Shown in pieces: positions 1 through 5,038 of a DNA stretch of 6,910 bases; within the stretch, counting starts at the first letter, position 1, and each line of letters opens with the position of its first letter. The notes under the pieces were generated by a model, which searched no databases, was not told the DNA's origin, and was given only the letters and a program-made list of their open reading frames with translations. Made by a program: the position numbers and the translations under genes. Origin of the DNA: Chitinispirillaceae bacterium (GTDB taxonomy: Bacteria; Fibrobacterota; Chitinivibrionia; Chitinivibrionales; Chitinispirillaceae); assembly GCA_016926315.1 (NCBI GenBank), contig JAFGOU010000540.1, forward strand, positions 1-6,910, written 5' to 3'.

Positions 1-1
1 C

Positions 2-580
2 TCATGGCAATTGCCAGAATCGTACCACGAACAAAACCGGAAAGAGTTTTTATTTTTTGCCGGGAACCTTGAACCCCGGAAAAACCTCGTTTGCCTCGTT
101 CGCGCGCTTAAGGAGCTTCAGGAAAGGGACGGTTTGACCGTTCCTTTACATCTGGCCGGTCCGGCAGGATGGAAAAACCACACACTTCTTTCTATGATAG
201 CGAACAGCCCTATTAAAGAATCGATTCATCATCTTGGATTTATTTCCGAAGAGGAGCTTAAAAGGGAATACCTCACCTGCAAGGCGCTGGTCTACCCATC
301 ACTGTATGAAGGATTCGGCATGCCGGTGCTGGAGGCGTTGTCGCTCGATTGCATGGTGTTAACATCTAAAAATACGGTAATGCAGGAAATTTGCGGGGAT
401 GCGGCACTGTATTTCGATCCGTACGACCCGGTCGATTGTGCCGGGAGAATACAGGAACTATACCGGCCGAACTTTGACCGAACGAGTATTCTTTGCCACC
501 GGAAGAAGGTGTTGGACCAATTCGACTGGAAACATTCTGCAGAGGTAATGCGATCGGAAATGACTGGAACCGGATTATAA
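2..580 (+). CDS. Family 4 glycosyltransferase, C-terminal half (5' end outside window)
   Basis: The reading frame is open to the left edge, so the gene begins upstream; the TTG at 11 is internal to the alignment with its paralog and is not a credible start. About 192 residues are visible. They correspond to the GT-B C-terminal, nucleotide-sugar-binding domain: a FFAGNLEPRKN segment at the domain entrance, LHLAGP in a beta strand, and the retaining-GT4 E-x7-E signature in YEGFGMPVLE. The protein closely matches the minus-strand glycosyltransferase at 2814-3908 (about 112 of 168 aligned residues identical by hand count, no gaps), and the first visible residue aligns with its residue 173, so about 170 residues should lie upstream. 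The family transfers a sugar from an NDP- or GDP-sugar to a glycan acceptor at the cytoplasmic face of the inner membrane; donor and linkage cannot be read. It ends in TTA TAA, overlapping the convergent GT2 gene by 6 bp. Confidence 0.9.
   Translation, partial: SWQLPESYHEQNRKEFLFFAGNLEPRKNLVCLVRALKELQERDGLTVPLHLAGPAGWKNHTLLSMIANSPIKESIHHLGFISEEELKREYLTCKALVYPSLYEGFGMPVLEALSLDCMVLTSKNTVMQEICGDAALYFDPYDPVDCAGRIQELYRPNFDRTSILCHRKKVLDQFDWKHSAEVMRSEMTGTGL
135..162 (+). repeat. 28-bp perfect inverted match, left copy (paralogous glycosyltransferases)
   Basis: The 28 bases encoding the TVPLHLAGP segment of the partial GT4 are identical to the minus strand at 3232-3259. This is the longest perfect block I found between the two paralogous genes, which otherwise align with many third-position differences. 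Confidence 0.8.
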
Positions 581-1537
581 GGGAAGTTTTTTTGATGTAA
601 TGATTTTCTGTATATAAGAAGAATCAAAAGAGCCTTTGCTGCCGGCATAACGATAGTTTCCAATACGCACGATGGAATCCCGACGGGCTTTTAAAAAAAC
701 CTTCAAATCGCGGTCTTTATGAAGGCAGCATTTAATCGATCGCAAATCTTCACGGAGAATATCACCCAAACGGGCGACGATAAATGAAAGAGGGAAATTT
801 TTTCTTATAAAAAACAACCGGTTTCTTTCGCCAAGGTAATAGGAAAAAGAAGAGTCTTTCTTGAAGCTTGCCTGATCCATGTGATAAACGACCGCAGAGG
901 GAACATAGAGACAGCGAAAACCGCTGTTATTGATCCTCATGCATAAATCGGCATCTTCCCAATACGCGAAAAACGACTCGTCAAAACCGCCCAGAGAACG
1001 AACCAAAGCGGTTCGATACACCGCAGAAGCGCCAAGCGCACTCAGGACATAGCCTGGCTTGTTGAAGAGAGGATCTTCGCGGCAAGGCAAACCCCAGCCG
1101 AATCGGGCAAGAGAAAAATATTGCACAATGCAGTGGTATAAACCGTCTATTATTTCCCTGTTGTAATAGTTCATGTTCCTGGAGGCGACAACCCCAACCG
1201 AAGGAATGTCCTGCAAATAGCGTACAACCTCGTTAAGCCACGACGGTGTAACGACGACATCATTGTTGAGAAAACAAACGAAAGCGCTGTTCCTGTGGAT
1301 GTGGAGGAGGGCTTGGTTATTCCCTGCTGCATACCCGAGGTTTTGTTTGTTCTCGACAATGGAGACCTTGGGAAAAGTACGCGCCAAGGGTACCGAACCG
1401 TCCGTTGATCCGTTATCGACGAAAAGAACCTCGTAAGGGCGATACTCAAGGCGGGCAAGGGATTCCAGGCATGGGGGAAAGATCGTCGCGCCATTCCAAT
1501 TAAGCACGACGATGGAAACGAGAGGGTTGGAACACAT
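575..1537 (-). CDS. Family 2 glycosyltransferase (rhamnosyltransferase-like, WbbL/COG1216 type)
   Basis: This 320-residue protein has a GT-A fold family 2 catalytic domain from the N-terminus: VSIVVLNWNG (8-17) is the first beta strand, VDNGSTDGS (40-48) contacts the nucleotide, NLGYAAGNN (66-74) follows, and LNNDVVV (90-96) supplies the metal-binding Asp93. GGFDESFFAYWEDADLCMR (183-201) carries the ED acidic pair of the acceptor/base region, and GERNR (236-240) is the usual post-domain motif. Relatives are inverting enzymes that add rhamnose or other deoxysugars in O-antigen and cell-wall polymers; the actual sugar is not inferable. No transmembrane segment is obvious; the basic C-terminus (LKARRD, ITSKK) could favour membrane association. 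The ATG at 1537 opens directly into the first strand, but no good Shine-Dalgarno precedes it (only AAGAA against the start). It is divergent from the methyltransferase gene and convergent with the partial GT4, so it is probably monocistronic in this window. Confidence 0.92.
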   Translation of the reverse strand: MCSNPLVSIVVLNWNGATIFPPCLESLARLEYRPYEVLFVDNGSTDGSVPLARTFPKVSIVENKQNLGYAAGNNQALLHIHRNSAFVCFLNNDVVVTPSWLNEVVRYLQDIPSVGVVASRNMNYYNREIIDGLYHCIVQYFSLARFGWGLPCREDPLFNKPGYVLSALGASAVYRTALVRSLGGFDESFFAYWEDADLCMRINNSGFRCLYVPSAVVYHMDQASFKKDSSFSYYLGERNRLFFIRKNFPLSFIVARLGDILREDLRSIKCCLHKDRDLKVFLKARRDSIVRIGNYRYAGSKGSFDSSYIQKIITSKKLPL

Positions 1538-1606
1538 TTCTTATGAGATCACCGATTATGTATGAGTACTCCCGGGACAACGTTTCCGGAAGCAATGGAC
1601 GCATAT

Positions 1607-1619
1607 CCAGCTAAGCTGG
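1607..1619. repeat. Perfect 6-bp palindrome with 1-nt centre
   Basis: CCAGCT A AGCTGG reads the same on both strands apart from its centre base. Its place in a divergent intergenic region makes it operator-like, although a 6-bp half-site can arise by chance. No second copy was noticed in the window. Confidence 0.4.
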
Positions 1620-1662
1620 TGTAAATAAGATACGCTATGGAAGCCTGCAAGGGCCAAGAAAA

Positions 1663-1690
1663 AGGTACGAAGAATCCTTTTACCGTACCT
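1663..1690. repeat. 7-bp inverted repeat just upstream of the -10 box
   Basis: AGGTACG (1663-1669) and CGTACCT (1684-1690) are perfect inverted arms separated by 14 nt. The dyad ends 8 nt before the TATAAT at 1699, so it covers the place where the -35 region would lie. An overlapping alternative pairing, AAAAGG (1660-1665) with CCTTTT (1676-1681), would exclude it. It could be a regulator site; the sequence alone does not show that. Confidence 0.4.
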
Positions 1691-1698
1691 AATCCCGA

Positions 1699-1704
1699 TA
1701 TAAT
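1699..1704 (+). promoter_or_regulatory. Putative sigma-70 -10 box for the methyltransferase gene
   Basis: The hexamer is an exact TATAAT located 46 nt before the ATG at 1751, giving a predicted leader of roughly 40 nt. The -35 side is poor: TTTACC at 1679-1684 matches 4 of 6 positions but with only a 14-nt spacer. No extended TGn precedes the box. A weak -35 combined with a dyad over it could mean the promoter needs an activator; that is inference. Confidence 0.5.
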
Positions 1705-1735
1705 TTGTGTAGTATCGGCTAAAAAAGGTTAAGCG

Positions 1736-1742
1736 AAAAGGA
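1736..1742 (+). promoter_or_regulatory. Shine-Dalgarno site of the methyltransferase gene
   Basis: AAAAGGA ends 8 nt before the ATG at 1751, a good distance. It supports this start over the internal ATG at codon 28. Confidence 0.6.
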
Positions 1743-1750
1743 TCTGAAGA

Positions 1751-2803
1751 ATGCAAAAACAGGCATTACGAGCACAGAAAGGAGAGATCGAATTTCGGAA
1801 GAGACTCGTATCTCAACAAGTTGAAGGAAAAATGCATTTTAAGGATGAATTCTCGTCACAGGAGATAGAAGCAATATTGCTCGACAGGATTAAAAAAACC
1901 CGCGAGCAGATGGAAATGCTCGAAAAGCAGAACATCTTGTTATCGCCGTATGTTGAACTTGGCGCAGAACGATGTCAACGATCGCTCGTAATGGATAATG
2001 AATTGGGGCTGAGCGGAGCGGCAACAGACCTCTCTTTTGACATGTTGAAAAGCTGCGGCCACTATCGAAACGTATTTCATTTTGGGAAAAACCCGATTCG
2101 CATATGCTGTGACGTTCATTATTTACCGTTTTCAAGGGATTCTCTGCCCTTTGTTTTTTGTTATCAGTTTCTTCATCATTTTCCCGATCCGGGAATTGTG
2201 TTGAAAGAGGTATATAGAGTACTTGCACGCGGGGGATATTTTTTCTTTGATGAAGAGCCGTATAAAAAAGTACTTCACATTGACCTTTATAATAGAAAAG
2301 TCTATGCGAAGGAGTCGTTGCATGCGGGAAGAATTAGAAAATGGATTGATTGTTTTTTTTCCCGGGAATTGAACAATGAGGAAGGGTTCGGGATCGTTGA
2401 GAATGACGCCATTTCTCTCGGGACGTGGAAAAGGGCATTGGGGATTTTCGCAAAAAAAGAGGTCACCATTAAAACCTTACGTAATATTGGCGCCGATCTG
2501 TATAAAGCAGGAAAGACGATTAATTACCTTCTTGCCTATCTCGCTGGCGGTGTTATTTCTGGTTTATGTCAAAAGGAGGGGCATCCTGCTGATGTGAGTA
2601 AACCGGTAGGAGAATTGTTGATTTGCCCCTCTTGTTTAGCTGAACGAAAAGAAATCCCGCTGACCCGAAAAGAGGGGACGATTATTTGCGGCAGTTGCCG
2701 AAAAAGATATCCCATAAAAGAAGATATCGCTTTTTTATTCCCTTATAACACCTTTGAAGAATTGTATCCAGAAGTGTTCCGGTCTGTAGCAAGAAAAAAA
2801 TGA
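1751..2803 (+). CDS. Class I SAM-dependent methyltransferase with C-terminal Trm112-like zinc ribbon
   Basis: The 350-residue protein has three parts. Residues 1-60 are charged and probably helical (RIKKTREQMEMLEKQ). Residues 65-170 follow the methyltransferase type 11 order: YVELGAERC (67-75) at motif I, ATDLSFDML (91-99) with acidic Asp93 for the SAM ribose, CCDVHYLPF (119-127) at motif III, then FLHHFPDP (140-147) and VYRVLARGGYFFFDE (154-168). Motif I lacks the usual GxGxG glycines. Residues 288-330 form a small zinc ribbon, with CPSC (292-295) and CGSC (313-316) followed by YPIKEDIAFLFP, as in Trm112/UPF0434 proteins. The family transfers methyl from SAM to many substrates; among glycosyltransferases a sugar or lipid intermediate is plausible but not shown. 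A sample of this gene is only 37-43% GC. It has its own promoter and Shine-Dalgarno and converges on the next gene with a 10-bp gap. A T8 tract lies at 2353-2360. Confidence 0.88.
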   Translation: MQKQALRAQKGEIEFRKRLVSQQVEGKMHFKDEFSSQEIEAILLDRIKKTREQMEMLEKQNILLSPYVELGAERCQRSLVMDNELGLSGAATDLSFDMLKSCGHYRNVFHFGKNPIRICCDVHYLPFSRDSLPFVFCYQFLHHFPDPGIVLKEVYRVLARGGYFFFDEEPYKKVLHIDLYNRKVYAKESLHAGRIRKWIDCFFSRELNNEEGFGIVENDAISLGTWKRALGIFAKKEVTIKTLRNIGADLYKAGKTINYLLAYLAGGVISGLCQKEGHPADVSKPVGELLICPSCLAERKEIPLTRKEGTIICGSCRKRYPIKEDIAFLFPYNTFEELYPEVFRSVARKK

Positions 2804-2813
2804 TGGGAACTGA

Positions 2814-3908
2814 TTATCCAATGGCTTTTAGAAAAATATCGAGCAGTATGGCCGCGCTTTTTTCCCACGAATAACGAGTGATAACAGAAAAACGCAGGCG
2901 CAGCGAACGGTCGCGGTCAAACCGCGGATCGTACACGAACTGAATTGCATCGGCGATACTGGTGGTGTCCTGCGCATCGAAATACAGGGCGGCGTCGCCG
3001 GCGATTTCCTGCATCACGGTACCCCGCGAGGTCAACACCAAACAGTCGAGCGACAGAGCCTCTAGCACCGGCAGGCCGAAACCTTCGTAGAGCGACGGGT
3101 AGACGAGCGCCTTACAGGTGAGGTATTCCTGTTTGAGCGCCTTTTCTGAAATATATCCGAGGTGCCGTACGGCGTTTCTGACGGGGCTTTGAGCAATGAG
3201 CGAAAGAAGGGTTTTGTTTTTCCACCCCGAGGGACCGGCCAGATGTAAAGGAACGGTCATCCCCATGGTTTCGGAAAGCATTTCCAGCGCCTTGACGAGG
3301 CGGACCAGGTTTTTTCGCGGCTCAAGGTTTCCGGCGAAAAAGAGAAAATCGCCTCTCTTCGAAGGGTCGTATCCGGCAGGAACAGACCAACCCTGGCCGC
3401 AGCAGGGAACGGTAACCAGGCCGGTCATATGAACTCGCCGGGGATAGTAGCGGTTCACCTCGGCCCCGACAAAATCTGAAATTGGGGCAAGCGTATTTGA
3501 GCGGGAGATGGTGAGCGGGAAAAGAAGCTTCTGAATCCAGCGGTTTGACCAGACACACGTCTCGGGGAAGCGCAAAAACGTGAGGTCATATACCGTGGTG
3601 ATCACCCTGGTGGCACCGGAAAAAAAAACCGGACACACCTGCTCCGGCGCCCAAAGAACGTCGATCCGGTGTTTTTTCAAAAGGCCGGGCAGAACGAACT
3701 GCTGCCAGAGAATGCCGGGCAAGCGCCAGGGGGTGGTACTTTTTTTCCAGCGGGGGTTGGACAGAACATAGTCAGACGGGGCGCAGGAGAACAGGAGGTA
3801 GTCGTTTTCCTCGTCAAGCTTCTGTAATGCATCAAGGATTGACCGAAGATACCGCGCGATCCCGGTCGTGCCGTTCTTAAAGGCCTTGATGTCGACACCG
3901 ATCCGCAT
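2814..3908 (-). CDS. Family 4 glycosyltransferase (complete; mannosyltransferase-like)
   Basis: This is a full-length 364-residue GT-B protein of typical GT4 size. The N-terminal acceptor domain opens with MRIGVDIKAF and GTTGIARYL (13-21), the glycine loop after strand 1, and includes VYDLTFLRFPE (106-116). The C-terminal donor domain starts near residue 186 with FLFFAGNLEPRKN (188-200) and contains LHLAGPSGWK (221-230) and the E-x7-E pair Glu275/Glu283 in YEGFGLPVLE. Relatives are retaining enzymes, often mannosyltransferases of O-antigen or exopolysaccharide synthesis, acting on undecaprenyl-linked sugars at the inner membrane; specificity is inferred only loosely. The ATG overlaps the upstream gene's stop as TGATG, with a GGAGG site upstream, so it is translationally coupled and the last gene of the leftward run. 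It is the inverted paralog of the partial gene at 2-580 but with clearly higher GC. A T9 tract (3620-3628, read on this strand) lies in the coding region. Confidence 0.94.
   Translation of the reverse strand: MRIGVDIKAFKNGTTGIARYLRSILDALQKLDEENDYLLFSCAPSDYVLSNPRWKKSTTPWRLPGILWQQFVLPGLLKKHRIDVLWAPEQVCPVFFSGATRVITTVYDLTFLRFPETCVWSNRWIQKLLFPLTISRSNTLAPISDFVGAEVNRYYPRRVHMTGLVTVPCCGQGWSVPAGYDPSKRGDFLFFAGNLEPRKNLVRLVKALEMLSETMGMTVPLHLAGPSGWKNKTLLSLIAQSPVRNAVRHLGYISEKALKQEYLTCKALVYPSLYEGFGLPVLEALSLDCLVLTSRGTVMQEIAGDAALYFDAQDTTSIADAIQFVYDPRFDRDRSLRLRFSVITRYSWEKSAAILLDIFLKAIG
3232..3259 (-). repeat. 28-bp perfect inverted match, right copy
   Basis: This is the partner of 135-162, lying in the complete GT4. 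The block is inverted relative to the left copy because the two genes are on opposite strands. The pair could pair for homologous recombination and invert the 3-kb segment between them; no evidence that this occurs is visible. Confidence 0.8.
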
Positions 3909-5035
3909 CAGTGATTTTCCCTCCAGGAAAGGACCTTTTTTTCCACTAGCGTTACAGTGAAATCGTCGATAATCGTTTTCCAGGAAAAGTGCCGCTCGAT
4001 GAACGCCCTCCCGGCGACGTTTTTATCACCAGGTCGATGGAGGAGTTCGACAAGGCGTTTTTCCATATCAGCGATATCCTTTTCCACAAAAGCGACCTCT
4101 TTGAAGAGCTCCGCGTCGCCGCATTCATTGCAGACAACCGACAGGCCGCAGGCAAGATACTCCCGGAGTTTCAGAATGGCGCGGCAGTCGTTGACGAGAC
4201 CCGGCCGCAGGTAGTTGATACCGACATAATGCGCGGCCATGATTTCCGGCAGCTTGCCGTGCTCCACCTGGCCGATGAAGGTCACCGACCGGCTCAGGCC
4301 GCGGTTTTTGACCGAATCCTCAAACAACGGACGCCGAACGCCGTCACCGACGACGGTCACGGTCGCGTCCGGGTGCGCGGCGCAGACGCGGTCGAGCAGG
4401 GGAATGCAATCATCGAAATCAGAGGTGATGCCGAGCGTCGCGACATACAGGATTGATTTTTTCATGGACGGGTGTTCAAGAATGTTGATCCTGAGAAACT
4501 CCTGCGATACGCCCTGGGCGAGAAAATAGAGACGATGATCCGGAATCCGGAGGTTTTCCCTGCAATAGGCAAGCAGGCGCGGCGTGTGGCAGGTGATCAG
4601 GGGGAAGAAGCGGGGGAAAAACCTGAAGAAGACACGGGACGCGGTTTTCTTCAATCCCGGCGGCAGATATTCGTAATCAAGATCGTCGATATCGAGCATG
4701 GTTTTTTTCCCCGCCAGGCGGGCGAAAAGGGCCGGTATGCAGTTGTTCGGCGCCGGTTTGAGCGCGTAGAACAGACCGCAATCGGCATGGCGCAGCAGCA
4801 TGAACAGGTTGAACAGGGTGGAGAGGAGGATGTCGAGCGCGAGCGGAGAAACGGTCGGACCGGTACGATAGACGATACCTTCCTTTTTGAAAAGAGGACG
4901 CCCCGTTCTGCTGCCGCGGTCGATATACACGACCGTATATCCGCCGTCGCGCAGACGGAGCGCGATGTTCCAGAACCTGATCGCGCTGCCGCTCTGACTG
5001 GTAAAGGGGGAGACGAGCAGCAGTTTCATGCGCAC
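3908..5035 (-). CDS. Family 4 glycosyltransferase (second in the leftward operon)
   Basis: The 375-residue protein has GT-B architecture. The N-terminal domain shows MKLLLVSPF (3-11), then SAIRFWNIALRLRDGGYTV (17-35), a strand-helix unit of the acceptor side, and DIDDLDYEYL (115-124). The donor domain starts near SILYVATLG (194-202) and has VTVVGDGVRR (216-225), VTFIGQV (241-247) and ILKLREYLACGLSVV (287-301), the GT4 donor-site helix with Glu292. It is not a close paralog of the neighbouring GT4. A hydrophobic stretch around 64-92 suggests membrane contact but not a clear transmembrane helix. It probably transfers a sugar to a growing lipid-linked glycan; donor unknown. The start is ambiguous: GTG at 5035, 3 nt after the radical SAM stop, or ATG two codons later at 5029. 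Neither has a clear Shine-Dalgarno, so translation may depend on coupling to the upstream gene. Confidence 0.9.
   Translation of the reverse strand: MRMKLLLVSPFTSQSGSAIRFWNIALRLRDGGYTVVYIDRGSRTGRPLFKKEGIVYRTGPTVSPLALDILLSTLFNLFMLLRHADCGLFYALKPAPNNCIPALFARLAGKKTMLDIDDLDYEYLPPGLKKTASRVFFRFFPRFFPLITCHTPRLLAYCRENLRIPDHRLYFLAQGVSQEFLRINILEHPSMKKSILYVATLGITSDFDDCIPLLDRVCAAHPDATVTVVGDGVRRPLFEDSVKNRGLSRSVTFIGQVEHGKLPEIMAAHYVGINYLRPGLVNDCRAILKLREYLACGLSVVCNECGDAELFKEVAFVEKDIADMEKRLVELLHRPGDKNVAGRAFIERHFSWKTIIDDFTVTLVEKKVLSWRENH
3920..3924 (-). promoter_or_regulatory. Shine-Dalgarno GGAGG inside the upstream gene
   Basis: Read on the minus strand, GGAGG lies 11 nt before the ATG at 3908, inside the last codons of the upstream glycosyltransferase. 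The spacing is slightly long, but it is the strongest Shine-Dalgarno of the leftward genes and fixes the start at the TGATG junction. Confidence 0.55.
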
Positions 5036-5038
5036 GCG

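Larger units (their letters stand above)
1538..1750. promoter_or_regulatory. Divergent intergenic region between GT2 and methyltransferase genes
   Basis: This 213-bp stretch is the only sizeable non-coding gap in the window and must hold the start signals for the two divergent genes. I see a perfect -10 box for the rightward gene (1699-1704) and three dyads: TTCCGGAA at 1584-1591, CCAGCT-A-AGCTGG at 1607-1619, and AGGTACG/CGTACCT at 1663-1669/1684-1690. A convincing promoter for the leftward GT2 gene is not visible; CATAAT read on the minus strand at about 1553-1558 is the nearest candidate. A 66-codon minus-strand ORF crossing it (1556-1756) has no recognisable features, and I do not call it. 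Confidence 0.6.

Noticed and set aside
11..580. Treating the left GT4 as a complete short gene starting at TTG 11
   Set aside because: The frame is open to the edge, and residues before the TTG already align with the paralog, so the gene is cut by the window and not truncated in the genome as far as can be seen.
292..663. Minus-strand ORF of 123 codons over the partial GT4
   Set aside because: It is antisense to conserved GT4 motifs and overlaps the GT2 C-terminus in another frame.
1660..1681. AAAAGG/CCTTTT stem as an intrinsic terminator or attenuator
   Set aside because: The stem is AT-rich and short, lies upstream of the predicted transcription start, and is not followed by a T run.
1556..1756. 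Minus-strand ORF of 66 codons in the divergent intergenic region
   Set aside because: It has no Shine-Dalgarno or recognisable feature, starts inside the methyltransferase gene and covers its promoter and Shine-Dalgarno.
2804..2813. Possible bidirectional terminator between convergent genes
   Set aside because: The gap is only 10 bp, and I found no GC-rich hairpin with a T tract in it or in the flanking gene ends.
3989..4456. Plus-strand ORF of 155 codons
   Set aside because: It lies entirely antisense to a GT4 gene with clear motifs; the composition is typical of a shadow frame.
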